A stretch of DNA of 64,000 nucleotides from Cladopsammia gracilis (lineage: Eukaryota > Cnidaria > Anthozoa > Scleractinia > Dendrophylliidae): NCBI GenBank assembly GCA_022457155.1, contig JAJGOT010000125.1, forward strand, positions 547,501 to 611,500, written 5' to 3'. How positions within the stretch are numbered: position 1 is the first letter of the stretch; each line of letters opens with the position of its first letter. Under the pieces are notes generated by a model. That model saw only the letters and a program-made list of their open reading frames with translations, searched no databases and had not been told where the DNA came from. The translations under genes and the position numbers were made by a program. This document shows positions 35,080 to 47,983 of the stretch, in pieces.

Positions 35080-36635
35080 GAACGGGTCATTGTGAAATCT
35101 ATTTGCGTTGGCGTTCTTGCTGGCGACATTTAGTTCGCCACACCGTGCTGATGAGTTGCAATAACAACGAAACGGCTGTCCACGGTTGCGATCCTACTTT
35201 ATCGGTTTCTGTCGTGAAGGTGTCTCGCAAAGTCTATATTTTTACGTAGTCTGATCAGCCCTGCAATTTATTGTATTCTTGTGACTAGTTTAGGAGCTGA
35301 CATAATAATTGAATCGGGCCTGGCTTGAAGCCAAGCGCGATTATATAAAATGGATTTTGAAGATAAGAAATATAACCTAGGAAGTTGAGCTAGATGGGAT
35401 TCTAAAAAGTTCTAGAAAGTTCTTCTTATAAACAGCTGTTGCTCTAAACCATCTGAACGCCTTAACCCAAGTTTACCTGGGCTTTTTTTTAAGTTCCTGA
35501 GCATGGACGGACATTGTGCTCCCCTCCAAAAGTTCAAGAATATTAAAACTATGACAATGAAACCTAGAGGGTACATAGTACGTCCAAAACTGTCTCCTTT
35601 GCGGTCCGCGCAATGGAACGATGACGTCATATGACGTAGTTATTAGGTAATTAGTTATACAGCCGCCATCTTGGATTCGCCATCTTGGATTTCTGAAATT
35701 TTTCAAAACCTCTTAAAAACCGTCCAAATTGAATCAAAATTAATCAAAACCAATAAATAAACGGTAAATGACGTAAAAATGTAGAAGTTCTACCAATAAA
35801 TATTGTTTTTCTTCATTCAAAGGTAAAAATATGCAAATTACAAAAAAAATGCCTGTCAAAATCTTGTTGCTATGGAAACATCAAGTCACGTGATCAATAA
35901 ACTGTCATATCAAACTGTCATATCAAGCTGTGGCTCAATAAAATATTCCGTGCAAACAAACAGGAAATAAAGCAAGAAAGCAGATCCCCCTGCTCCAACA
36001 TGATAATCATTCAAAAATCATATTCTCTTGTTTCAAAGGGATGAATTGCAGTGATTCTGCAAGATAAAAGAACATGCTAAAGGGCCACCTCTTGGATTCC
36101 ACTGAAATTCCTATTTATTTATGCTAAAGCAAAGCGTAAAGTTCAACTGAACTTACAATAATTTCATGTATTTATATGTTTTGTTCAATTGCAGCTAATT
36201 TTTCGATGAACAGGGGGGAGGGGGTTATGTCCATGTTACGGAAATGTAAATCAAAATAAACTGACCGAAATTGTTCTCTGAAGTGAAATCGAAACAATGA
36301 AGCACAACAACTTACATTCCGTTATTGGTGGCTGCAAGGGAGAAAGATAACAAGTTAGTTAGGGAAATATACTAGTTCCTCAACTGACCTAAGTATACTA
36401 GCGACTGTGCTTAGCGGTGCCTGGTACAAAAACAATGAACTGCAAGGCTGATCTGACCACGTAAAAAAGTAAAATTTGCGAGACACCATCACGACAGAAA
36501 CCGATAAAGTAGGATGGTAACCGTGGACAATTGTTTCGTTGTTATTGCAACTCATCAGCACGGTGTAACGATCTAAATGTCGCCAGCATGGAAAGCCAGC
36601 GCAAATAGACTGCACAATGACCCGTTCACAATATC
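35080..36635. mobile_element. Long inverted repeat, about 210-bp arms
   Basis: The segment 35080-35285 (TGAACGGGTCATTGTGAAATC, CACCGTGCTGATGAGTTGCA) returns reversed at 36415-36630. The 1.1-kb centre has a repeat shared with 52080-52200 (CCAAGATGGCG, GGTTTTTAAGAGGTTTT, inverted) and no recognised gene. The arms belong to the family at 29822-29985. Confidence 0.7.
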
Positions 36636-37019
36636 AGGTTCCGTACTATGTACACACTTGTTACCCGAAACACGCGTGCTACATCACGTGCTTCGGGGAA
36701 CAAGGAGCCCACAGTGTATCGCAAAGATGTACAAGCATTGGGATTTGCCCCTTTTTTCGAGAAAGCAGATGTATGACTCTTGACCTTCAACAGGAAATAT
36801 AAACTTGATCTGTTTAGGTGGCATAAGTGATAACGAAATGACGAATCAACCCTTAGGAAAAAACAAAAGAATTCTTACGATGTTGTGGAAATGGAAAAAT
36901 GGAAAATTCCCTAGTTATTGATGAATGTTCCAGTTTCTGTTCGCCTTACATGTACTATGGTCGGTAATTAATTTTATTGCGATCGATAGTATTTATTATA
37001 AAAAGTAATACAGGTCATG

Positions 37020-37215
37020 TATTGCGTAAACAATCTATTTTTGCAAAGGTCCTGGAAAGTTAATAATGTTTCTCTGAAGAAAAAGAACGGGAAACGAAGG
37101 CAGCGGACCATTAAAATTTCCAGTTAAATCTAATGTTATAATTAACCTTCTTTGAATATGTGCCAATACAAAGAATTTGAATATATCATGGTTATTGGGA
37201 CAACCATGGCGGGAA
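37020..37215. repeat. Dispersed repeat shared with 55580-55790
   Basis: TTTGCAAAGGTCCTGGAAAG through AGCGGACCATTAAAATTTCC to GGGACAACCATGGCGGGAATT reappears reversed at 55580-55790. Both hold a short similar open frame on one strand. Whether it was ever coding is unclear. Confidence 0.55.
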
Positions 37216-37249
37216 TTCAAAGGTTTATAAGAAGTATAAGAAGTATATC

Positions 37250-38095
37250 TAAGTATTTTAGATCTTTAAATTTCTTAATTTTTATATTTATGTAGACATA
37301 TATATTATTATTATTATTATTATAATTATTATTATTACGGATTTTATTGTTTTTCAACACTGTTACATTAATTAATTGATCTAAATTTAAAGAAATAAAA
37401 TTTAAATATCTACAAACCCGCTTATAGCATAGCTGATCTAGGCGGGTTGTACTTACTACAGTCATATTTACCAAACATAAAGTGATTTAAAAACAGCTAC
37501 TAAATAAATAAACATACACATTAATAATTAATCAAGCACAAAGGTAAAAAAGTAAAGCAAATTAAGAGGTGTAAAGTAGATAAACGGCTAAATGTAGGTT
37601 TGAAAGCTATAGTGTATAATAATTACTTGTGTTTAAAATCAGTATTAGAGAATGGGCATCAACATAATAGTCCTCAATTTTAAGTACAGTTAGAAGCAAC
37701 TTATGAATTTTTCTTTTAAATGCTCTTTTCGTGAGCTTACGCCAATCGGGGTGTAGACAATTCCATAATCTCGTACCAAAAGCAGGAAAAGACTTAAGTT
37801 TTATATGCAATCTGGATTTCTGTACAAAAAGATTATCTGCACACGAGAAACGCGTGTTGTAAGCATGAATGTCAGATGAATGTATGAAGAGTTCACGAAT
37901 ATTTTTAGGTGTAGAATGAGTAGAAACATCATGCATTATGGTTGAGACCATTTCAAAGTATAGCATATTAACAGGTAAGATGTTGGAAGCAACAAAAAGA
38001 GGGATGGCATGAGATCTTTTGCTGGCAAAGAAAATTTTTTTAGTCGGAGTGCGCGCTTTTGCAGAGTGAAAATCTTTTCTAAATCACACTGAGAT
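37250..38095 (-). pseudogene. LINE reverse transcriptase C-terminal remnant
   Basis: Two minus-strand frames, roughly 38090-37970 and 37966-37607, overlap with a frameshift. They read LEKIFTLQKRALRL, then HAYNTRFSCADNLFV, SFPAFGTRLWNCL and RAFKRKIHKLLL, the usual C-terminal tail of non-LTR reverse transcriptases. The 3' side ends in an ATT-rich tail (37303-37336). It is 5'-truncated near 38095, so no catalytic core is present. Confidence 0.7.
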
Positions 38096-38099
38096 GCCA

Positions 38100-39900
38100 A
38101 AAGGAACATTTGAATTTCTACGAATTCATCCATAATGCACAAGTTTTAACTCTTATCTTTAGATCTTTTTTATAATGATGTGCACTAAAATGTAAAATAA
38201 CAAGTCAGAGAAAAACATATTTTTCTCAAATGAATTCTTGAGTTACACAAAATAGCATACAATGCTATGCATGCTGTTTTAATATCATGGATTGTAAAAC
38301 GTTTGGCTAGTTTTACTATTGTTTCGTGACCTTATGTTTCCGACAGTATACACACAAAAATAATTATCCCCGGGGGGTAATTATCTTTTGCCGGCTTCGA
38401 GAAATGTTTCTTGGAAAAACAGGAACTTTTTGACACCCACAGTTTCATCCATAATGCTTGATATTCAATTCTTATCTTCCTTTTTGGAAGGAGGTGTAAA
38501 ATTAAAATTAAAATAACAAGAATAAGATGTTGTTCTTAATTCGTAAGACAAATTATTGCGACAATTCTACTCATGCAAGAAAATATGTCCTCTCCCTTTA
38601 ATGCAAATTTACTCAGTAGATCGAAAGTCGAGTATTTAAAGATAAATGCTCAAAGTATACATTTTGACGTTTCAAATGTACCGATGAGTGCATGTCTTCG
38701 TAAGTGACTTGTGATGAATCCTCTCTAAAATACACTCTTTTTCAATCACCCCAATACTTTTTACCGCTACGAGACTCTTTCCCTGCTATTCTATCTGTTC
38801 TTGCTGCAAAGCGTCGCTTGTATGCAGCGGCCATTCCTGGCAGTAACTTAGTTCCTCAGGCCGATTTAAGTGTCTAGGTGCTCGGAAAATGCAAGGTACG
38901 ATAATTGATCCTACCATACACAGCGTCTTAAAACGTGGAAAAAATAAGGTGGGGTTGAAGGAAAAAAAAAACATGCTCGACTTACCTTTATCTTTTCAAA
39001 CCGAGACCGTGCACGGTGGCTGTCTTCCAATGAGTAGAACTTGGAAAATTGTGAGTTCTGTGTATATATAGATACACACTAAAGCTGAACACAAATGTCT
39101 CGCTCCGAAGCTATACAAGTATGAAGTCAGAGAGTTGTTTATTGTAATGTATACGCATGCATTTTAATTCTTCCTAATTAAATATTCTCAATTAACAAGG
39201 GGTTTAGTTTACGTCTGAATAGCTCTTGTGTTCCGTCTTTGCTGACCCGACCGTTCACGGTAAGCGATACAAATAAAGCCTTCCGGATCCTGCGTCTCGC
39301 ATGGAAGTCATTCTGTTGTTATGCTAACTTATTATACATTTCACATCTGAAAAGACTGTTTGATCATAACAAAGTCAACTCCAGCCTCACTTCTAATGGG
39401 CTGTTATATAATGAATTTATGTATGAAAAAGTTTCTTTATTTCAGCAGCCAAGGTAAATTTTCCCAAAGCCCCTTCCAATAATAATTTACCATTAGTTAG
39501 TTTCTTCGCCCTCCTCCCGCAAATTTAATAATTTATCGCTTGTATTATAAACTCAACTGAAAATGCGATGGTCGACTTGTGGCAAGTCAAGAGCCCAGGT
39601 AGCATACACAGAGTATATTTTCAAGCCAGGTTTTATTTTGTCAACACGTGTTTCGCAAAATTACTTGTAATAGTGTTGGATATTTTTAGCGTCTGAAAAA
39701 CAATTCTTGGAAAAGGACGCTCTGACACCGATTGACATATTAATCGGTTTTCGAATAGCGACCGCATTTCATTAATTTTTAAAGCATCAAACGGCCAAAT
39801 ACTATGTCAACATTCAGTCGACATTAGAGAGCTTTATATAGCAACCACGACGACAACGGCAACGAAAAAGTCATTGAAAAAATAATTCGCGCTCTTTGAA
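38100..39900. repeat. Duplication block R, copy 3 (R3)
   Basis: Matches R4 (40.4-42.1 kb) and R5 (57.0-58.9 kb) closely and R1 and R2 to about position 1575. It lacks the THAP segment. Confidence 0.75.
38986..39190 (-). promoter_or_regulatory. Putative promoter and first exon of tyrosinase B (R3)
   Basis: The donor GTAAGT (38985-38980) follows GATAAAG. A TATATA stretch at 39061-39072 lies about 75-85 bases upstream of the donor, so transcription could start near 39035. The putative exon has no ATG. The CRE seen in R4 and R5 is mutated here (GAAGTCAG). The intron to exon 1 of B would be 4.5 kb. Confidence 0.45.
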
Positions 39901-40309
39901 ATTACTGTGCAATTGTTCCAATTTGTTGAATTTGTCTGATGTGACTGAATTGTCCAGGAGCTGAATTCACAGTGACGGCTTTCAAATGGTTCAAATATTG
40001 AAAGGAAAATTGACCGTCGTATGTTCACGTTCTCCACAAAACCTATAATTCGATCATTTGAACTTGTCGTTTTACAGGAAACTGCTAAGAAAATGTACCA
40101 AATGCAAAACGCACGTGCAGAGGCATTAGGCCGGTTTACTAGGGACCAAAGTGGACTGGAAGTGTACTTGAAAATCAAGTGGACTTGAGGGTCTACTTTG
40201 GAAGTCAGTAAATCGGAAAACCACCTGGTACAATATATCAAAAGAAAGTACTGGTGGACAGTTTTTGTTGATGTAGTCGCCCTGTTGAAATTATTCACGT
40301 CTGAAAGTT

Positions 40310-42430
40310 AATCCACATTTTGACGTGAAAGGAAAATCTGACCCGACCACATAACTTTCCGAGAAATAATTATCTTTTGCCAGTGAGAATGATTTCTTGA
40401 AAAAAAAGGAGCATTTGAATTTCTACGAATTCATCCATAATGCACAAGCTTTAACTCTTATCTTTAGACTTTTTTTGTAATGATGTGCACCGAAATGTAA
40501 AAAAACAAGAGAAAAATATATTTTTCTCAATTCTTGAGGTAGACAAAATAATATACAATGCTATGCATGCTGTTATCACGGATTAAACGTTTGGCTAGTT
40601 TTACTATTGTTTCGTGACCTTATGTCTCCGCCGGAGACATAAGGACCTTTTTAATACCCACAGTTTCATCCATAATGCTTGATATTCAATTTTTATCGTC
40701 CTTTTTGGAAGGAGGTGTAAAATTAAAATTAAAATAACAAGAATAAGAAGTTGTTCTTAATTCGTAAGACAAATTATTACGACAATTCTACTCATGCAAG
40801 AAAATATGTTCTCTCCCTTTACTTGAAAAGCACGATTTCCGAAATTGCAATCAGTTTAGCTCTCGATGTCAGAACTACTTCTGCTTTCGATTGTTTGTAG
40901 TAACTACAAATTTACTCAGTGGATTGAAAGTCTAGTATTTAGAGATAAATGGTCAAAGTATACATTTGACGTTTCAAATGTACCGATGCACTTCGTAAGT
41001 GACTTGTGATTAATCCTGTCCAAAATACGCTCATTTTCAATCACCCCAATACTTTTTACTGCTACGAGACCCTTTCCCTGCGCGTCGCATGTATGCAGCG
41101 GCCATTCCTGTACTAGCTTGGTTACTCAGGATATCTAAGTGTCTAGGTGCTCGGAAAATGCAAGGAACGATAATTGATCCTGCCATGCACAGCGCCTTAA
41201 AACGTGGACAAAATAAGGTGGGGTTGAAGGGAAAAAAACATGCTCGACTTACCTTTATCTTTTCAAACCGAGACCGTGCAAGGTGGCTGTCTTCCAATGA
41301 GTAGAACTTGGAAAATTGTGAGTTTTGTATATATATATATATATAGATACACACTAAAGCTGAACACAAATGTCTCGCTCCGAAGCTATACAGTGTGACG
41401 TCAGAGAGTTGTTTATTGTAATGTATACGCATGCATTTTAATTCTTCCCAATTAAATATTTTCAATTAACAAGGGGTTTAGTTAACGTCTGAATAGCTCT
41501 TCTGTGCTGTGTTTGGTGGCCCGACCGTTCACGGTACGCGTTACAAATAAAGCCTTCCGGATCCTGCGTCTCGCATGGAAGATCATGGAAGCCATGCTGT
41601 TTTCATGCTAACTTGTTATACATTTCACATCTGAAAAGATAAGAACAAAGTCAACTCCAGCCTCACTTCTAATGGGCTGTTATAAAATGAAATGTATGAA
41701 AAAGTTTTGTTCAGTTCAGCAGCAAAGGAAGATTTCCATGAGTTAGTTTCTTCCTCCTCCTTGTGCAAATTTAATAATTTATCGCTTGTATTATAAACTT
41801 ATCTATTTAAAAAATGCGATGGTCGACTTGTGGCAAGTCGAGAGCAAGTCGAGGTGGCATACTCAGGGTATATTTTCAAGTCAGGTTTTATTTTGTCAGC
41901 ATGTGTGTCGCAAAATTACTTGTAACAGTGTAGGGTATTTTTAGCGTCTGAAAAAAATTCTCGGAAAAGGACGCTCTGACAGCCATTAACATAATTAATT
42001 GGTTTTCGAATAACGACCGCATTCCATAAATTTATAAGGCAACGAACGACCAAATACGATGTCAACATTAGAAAGCTTTAGCAACTACGACGACAACGGC
42101 AACGAAAAAGTCATTGAAAAAATAATTCGCGCTCTTTGAAACCACTGTGCAATTATTCCAATTTGTTGAATTTGTCTGATGTGACTGAATTGTCCAGGAG
42201 CTGAATTCATAGCGACGGGGTTTCAAGTTCAAATAGTGAAAGGAAAATTGACATTCGTGTGTTCACGTTCTCCATAAAACCTATAATTTGATCATTTGAA
42301 GTTGTTGTTTGGTAGGAGAAATATACCAAATGTAAAAAAGTACGGACGTGCAGAGGCATTAAGTCGGTTCACACTAGGGACTGAAAGTGTACTTGAAAAT
42401 CAAATAGACTTGAGGTCTACTTTGGAAAGA
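40310..42430. repeat. Duplication block R, copy 4 (R4)
   Basis: A second R block directly after R3, with no tyrosinase exon between them. It ends with a repeat (AGCAACTACGACGACAACGG to AGTAGACTTGAGGTCTACTT) also at 39830-40200 and 58850-59190. Confidence 0.75.
41253..41460 (-). promoter_or_regulatory. Putative alternative promoter/first exon (R4)
   Basis: The donor GTAAGT (41252-41247) is preceded by GATAAAG. A (TA)n TATA-like run is at 41328-41345. A full palindromic CRE, TGACGTCA, is at 41396-41403, about 50 bases farther upstream. It could drive B from a more distal site, or be a relic of a lost gene copy. Confidence 0.45.
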
Positions 42431-42439
42431 CGAGACAAT

Positions 42440-42740
42440 ACATTTTCAGGACGTACACGCAAACTTATACCCCCACCGTGGTACAAGGAGGGAGGGGGGT
42501 CTTATAGATAGCCTGCGGTGTGCTCTACAATATTATGAGTTATAACGCTGCTGGGGTCCGTGACGTCATCCAAAATGGCCGCCAAGACGGCCGCCATCTT
42601 GGATTTTACTAAAAATTCAAATTTATCGGGAAAATGTGGAAATTGCAAATATTGTTTGATAGAGTTGCAAAATAACATCTAATTAAAAATTTTGATGCTT
42701 CCTTTGATATAGTCTAGAATGTGGCCAAGTTACAAAAAAT
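42440..42740. repeat. Partial relative of the 11.1-kb piggyBac-like MITE
   Basis: Shares CGCAAACTTATACCCCCACC, AAAATGGCCGCCAAGA and GGATTTTACTAAAAATT with 11155-11470. The right end is missing. Confidence 0.65.
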
Positions 42741-43056
42741 TCGTCGGAAAAGAAACGCTGCAACAGAAATGCCGTCAACTTAGGAGCTTATTTCCGCCTG
42801 AGGTGAAATAAATATTTATTGCGCCTCGAAAAATAATAATCATGGACACTCAACACCAAGAATATGTTGTATAGGCATGCGTTATATATTACAGCAAGTT
42901 CGATTGCGAATGCTACAAACCATTAAAATTTACTGACTCAGTCTTTAGACCAACACACATGGCGAAAACGCGATGTAATATTGCTCTCCTCTTAATTTTA
43001 CCGAGATTATATATTATTTTGCTCCTAAAACATATAACGACAAGAAACTGGTAGTA

Positions 43057-43181
43057 TTGGTGAAACTTACGAACCAGTTTTGGTCACTCTAAATGAGTGA
43101 CCGCAGTTTCGACAAGTTGTTTATCAACCAGGAAAACACTTAGAGTGACCAAAACCGGTTCGTAAGTTTCACCAATTGCAT
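43057..43181. mobile_element. Short fold-back MITE
   Basis: TGGTGAAACTTACGAACCAG and TTTTGGTCACTCT are repeated in reverse around a loop of about 55 bp. The stretch 42740-43057 shows nothing else. Confidence 0.75.
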
Positions 43182-43611
43182 TTCAAGCGAGTAACCTTAA
43201 GATGGACACCGTCTGCACCGGCCCAACTGTATACCTGCCATGTCTCACGCATTATGCGTGAGTCTCACGCCTGCGGATCGAAAACATCGATCACACGCAC
43301 GCACGTCTTTGCTTTGATCCCCCCCCTCCCCAAAACATAGGCAAAACATAGGTGGTAAACACGACCTGTACAGCTTTAAAATGTTGTCATTTATAATTTA
43401 TTGTAGATGTAATTTATTGTACTTGATTGATTTTTACAGTAGAATTTGACGATGATCCGAGTGCCGGAAGCAAGTTACTACTTTTCGAGGGATTCGATTG
43501 GAGATGTTCCTCGACCTGACGACTTACTAAGACTTTTACAATTACTGGTCGAGTGTGTATTCATAGTCTATCATGCAGTTTTAAGGGTTATTGTATTGTA
43601 TTATCATATAG

Positions 43612-44030
43612 TGTAGCCGATTTCACAATGCAAACCCGAGTATTTTCATTCGCCCGTCATAGTCCGCTCAAGATCAGACCGTAAAATTGTAAAGAAAATG
43701 TACACATAAATTGAGTTCACAGAGTAAATACTGACTTCCGATCCTGGAATATTAAACAATTCCATAAAGATCACAGTGCAGTTCACAGAACCGTTTCTCT
43801 TAAACATAATTTGCCAGTTATGATTCGCCCGCCATGATTCGCATTTCATGACTCGCCCGTTTTGATTAACACATTGTCAGAAATCGATTTCAGGAAGTAA
43901 GTATATACTCTTTGAGCTCATTTCATGGGGGATTGTCTTATCTTAGAGGAATCGTGACAGGCGAATCATAATCTGCGAATCGTGTTTGGAAACCCGGTTC
44001 TCCACACTGCAGTGAAATCGGCTGTAATGT
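43612..44030. mobile_element. Element with GCCGATTTCAC inverted ends
   Basis: GTAGCCGATTTCACAATG and GTGAAATCGGCTGTAATG bound a segment rich in inverted GATTCGCC and ATTCGCCCG motifs. Non-coding. Confidence 0.5.
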
Positions 44031-44311
44031 CACGAAACTGACGTCAGTCTGAAGGTGTGGGTGATAGATATAGTCTTCCGTATATAATCACAGTGCCAAC
44101 GGAGACTGTAAATCATAGATTGATATTATTATCTAAACGTGTTGGTCCCTCTGTTATTGCCTTATTATGTCCCTTGCTATTTTTCCAGGTTATTTAAGAT
44201 GTCAAATACTAAACTTAGGTAAAATTTCGGGACTCGTAGTGCAATATATATTTTTTAACTTTTTATGATATATTAGTGCCACTAAGTGATAAACTGATGA
44301 ACTATCCAGGG

Positions 44312-45437
44312 GCCGTATTCACGAAATCCTACCTAAGATATATCTCAAGATAGTGACTTAAGAGAAAATTTAGGAGCTTCCTAAGATATGTCCTAAGTGC
44401 TATTCACGAACGATATCTTATGACCATCCTAAGGAAAGCGTAACTTAGCAGTCTCCTTAAAGTTTAATGGTCGCGGGCAGTTATCTATTATTAAAAGTAA
44501 ACCAATCGGAGATAGTTTATATGGCGCGCTCTTACGAAAAATAAGTTATGAAAATTACATGGCTGAATATTTTGTACTGTGTAAATTGAGTGAAATTTGT
44601 GATCCTCGCAGTGTGCTCTCAACTTAAGCAGTTGAAAAAGCAACCTGAAAAAAAACTGTGTAAATTGTTGGTGCAATAACAATACAACAACCTTTATTTC
44701 ATCTCGTATTTAAGATAAAAGAACTGCTAAATTTCTTCGTTCATGGTTAGTAGAGAAAGCAACAAACAAATCCATCATCATTTTAATAAGGTCTACTTCG
44801 ATATTTCTTGTGCAAGGGCTTATGTTCACGAAAAAAAGGGAAATATAACTCCGCAAAGAGAAAGAAATGTGAAACTCGTTAATGACACGTGTTGTTTGAC
44901 ATTAGGTAAAGTCGCACACGAGCCACGATGGCCCACACGGCCGGAGCTTAACCCGGTTTCTGTAGCATGAAGCAACTAGGAATATTGCTACTCCCCCTGG
45001 ATGGGATGCTAGTCCATCGCAGGGTTACCCCCAGCATTTTGTCGCCGGTACCCATTTATACACCTGGGTGGAGAGAAACAGTGTGGAGTAAAGTTTCTTG
45101 TCTAAGGAAACAACACGACGGCAGAGACCAGGCTCGAACCACCGACCTCCAGGTTGAAAGTCCGACGCGCTAACCACTAGACCATTGACATTACTAAAAA
45201 ATATTTCATTTTTCTTAGGAAAGAAATATAATGCTTTAAAATGTTTATCTAATCGGTAACTATTGTGATACACAATAATCACGCTGAGAATCGACATAAA
45301 ACTCGTCAACAGTCGAATTTAGCTCCCGTCAAGACATGTTTTAATAAGTTAGGAGGTCAATTTTGATCTCCTAAGTTTAGGAGAAAAATTATTATAAGAC
45401 ATATCTTAAGTTAGGAGGTCTTCGTGAATACCAGTTA
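44312..45437. mobile_element. Element with GTATTCACGAA inverted ends
   Basis: GGCCGTATTCACGAAATCC at the left and CTTCGTGAATACC at the right, each followed inward by repeated TAAGATA-TCTTAA and CCTAAGTTTAGGAG palindromes. A SINE is nested inside. Confidence 0.55.
44895..45185 (-). mobile_element. tRNA-derived SINE, near full length
   Basis: On the minus strand ATGGTCTAGTGGTTAGCGCG (A box) and GGTTCGAGCC (B box) are about 30 bases apart. The body contains CCACCCAGGTGTATAAATGG and GCGATGGACTAGCATCCCAT. The head and GACAAGAAACTTT segment match the intron SINEs of B and C. Confidence 0.75.
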
Positions 45438-45479
45438 AGACATGTCTTAAAACTAGAAGGTCCTAAGTTTAGGAGAAAA

Positions 45480-45558
45480 TTATTATTATCGTATAAGAAT
45501 TTTAATGTATTGTAAATAGTTTATTCTAATTGTTAATAAAATAATTTGAATTAAAAAA

Positions 45559-45600
<42 letters not shown>
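45480..45600 (+). mobile_element. Retroelement 3' end with (ATT)n tail
   Basis: TTGTTAATAAAATAATTTG then about 14 ATT units, at the outer edge of the C downstream block. The same arrangement flanks the B block at 26.6-26.75 kb. Confidence 0.55.
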
Positions 45601-47491
45601 TATTTTAATTATTATTAACGATTTATGTGCAGAATCTGACCGAGCGCAACAACCATAAAACACACGTTCCAAAAATGTAAAGAAGAATTTAGAGCATTTT
45701 CAAGGTCGGTTTTATGAGGCTTCTTATTTGACATTCTGATATATCCTAACAATGTTGAAATATCTTCATCAAATGCCCTTATAAGTACAGTACATGACAT
45801 TTTTAGTGGGTCTCAATTTGAGCACTTTTTTAGCTGACTTTTTTTTTCTTTACTATCACTTCCAGTCGTTGGAGATGAGCAGATTACTGAATTTCATTGC
45901 AATTTTCACGTATAGGTTGAATATACTTTGTCAGAGTTATAGGGCCGGTTATTTATACAAAGTTTAGACGGTGTTTAACAAAACCACGCTCTAATCCCAT
46001 TTCAATCTGGCCAACCCTAATATTTAAACTCTATTTACTGTAAACAATATCAAGTAGGCATATAGCACAGACTAGAAAAACAGTGCCATCTCCTCGAAAT
46101 AACCAACTTATAAACAGATATGGAGTCCATCAATTTTCTAAAACCGCGATCTAAGTTAGACTTCGTTTGAACAACCGGCCCATAGTGTCTGTTATTTAGA
46201 CGGCATTTAGACGGTGTTTAACAAAACCGCGGTCTACACCAATTCAATTTCGCCAAACCTAATACTAATCATTGTTTGCTATAAAACAGTGTGAAGAGGG
46301 CATAGTCCATAGCACAGACCAGGAAGGTATTAGCCTACTTAAAATGAGCAATAGACAAATTCGGCTAACGCATTGTTGTACCCAATTCAAACCTTCTGGG
46401 AATAACATATTTGTTCACAGTATTTCCATATAGTTTCCATGTCAATGCTTCATTGATTTAGAAATATGACGAAAAAAGAGTTCTAATCCCAAAAGGTTTG
46501 AATTGAGTACAACAATGCGTTAGCCGAATTTGTCCATTTAATAGGTCCATCTATTATCTTAAACCGCAGTCTAAGTTAGATTTCGTTTAAATAATTACCA
46601 GCCCATCACAGTGCAGATATCACGCAGCTCTTAACAACCTCTAATTTCATTGAACCTGAATATCACGCAGCTCTATTGTTTTTAGGGCTAGGGTCCACTG
46701 TTGCGTTGTTTGTTCTATTGTTTTCTCAGCAAATCAGAGAAGACCTTGTAAGAGCCGCGTACTCACCTGCCCCTCACAGTGTTTGTAATCTGTAATATTG
46801 TCGACGATCCTGTAATGTTCAGATACGTTGACCTTCAGATGCTGATGATCATGATATACTAGCTGGGGTCAATAGCAAAAGAAAAAAATCCCACCAGTGA
46901 CCATCACAAAAAGATCGCCATTGCAAATCATCCCTAGGGGTTGGAGGTACTCCCCTATAGAAGCTATATAGGTATGTGCCTTCCCAATTGGTATGGTTTT
47001 TGGGCCGTTTTAGGGTGAAAACGTCTATAGATTTTGACAATTATGGTCTGAAATTGGATCAGGCCTGAAAACAGGTGTAGATTTTAGAGGTCAGGTCTGA
47101 AGACGGGTATGGAAAATGGCGTAGTTTGGTCTGAAATAGGGTCAGTAGTTGGAGAACCGGCGGCACACCCCACGAAAACGTCCCGGGATGAGTCTTCCCC
47201 CCCCCCCCCTCCCCCACCCCCAAAACTCCCAGCCACTATCCGTTGCATTCTCGTAATTCACCGTTTCTTGTTGCTGTTCTTGTTTTTTTTTTGTAGTTGT
47301 TGTTTTTCGTATTACATCGCTTGTAACTCTCCCCGAAATAAAGACTCTGTGGAAGAAAATGTTATTCGCAGCTCCTACAAAGTGCGGCCAATTTAACTGC
47401 CGTATGCGTACAGATTCTCGTCAAACCTGCTAGACCTAGAAGATGTGTTTTATATTTCTTGCGTGTATTTAGCTTCATCATCATCATTATC

Positions 47492-47497
47492 TTTATT
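47492..47497 (-). terminator. Candidate poly(A) signal of tyrosinase C
   Basis: AATAAA on the minus strand about 490 bases after the stop, in the same context as in B. The minisatellite lies between it and the stop. Confidence 0.45.
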
Positions 47498-47544
47498 TGA
47501 GTACGGTATCATGGTTAAATGTTTTTCAAGTTAGCTGCAATGAC

Positions 47545-47946
47545 TTGCTTACATATACTACTAGCTTACATATACTACTAGCTTACATACTACTAGCTTA
47601 CATATACTACTAGCTTACATACTACTAGCTTACATGCTACTAGCTTACATACTACTAGCTTACATGCTACTAGCTTACATACTACTAGCTTACATATACT
47701 ACTAGCTTACATATACTACTAGCTTACATGCTACTAGCTTACATATACTACTAGCTTACATACTACTAGCTTACATACTACCAGCTTACATATACTACTA
47801 GCTTACATGCTACTAGCTTACATACTACTAGCTTACATATACTACTAGCTTACATGCTACTAGCTTACATACTACCAGCTTACATGCTACTAGCTTACAT
47901 ACTACTAGCTTACATACTACTAGTTTACATACTTCAGCTTACATAC
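47545..47946. repeat. Minisatellite, TACTACTAGCTTACA units (C 3' UTR)
   Basis: About 25 units of 15-17 bp, roughly 170 bases longer than the array in B. Variant units with GCTACTAG and CTACCAG are interspersed. Confidence 0.92.
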
Positions 47947-47983
47947 TGAATTTCTATGTCTTGACTACTTCACTGCGTAACTT

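Larger units (their letters stand above)
45608..47983. repeat. Downstream flank of tyrosinase C (duplicated block)
   Basis: Nearly the same as 26757-28922 over its whole length, with small indels and a longer minisatellite. This near-identity marks B and C as the most recent duplicate pair in the window. Confidence 0.85.

Noticed and set aside
39834..40298. 154-codon minus-strand open frame
   Set aside because: Lies in a dispersed repeat also at 42.06-42.43 and 58.84-59.19 kb, where the frame is not kept; no domain recognised.
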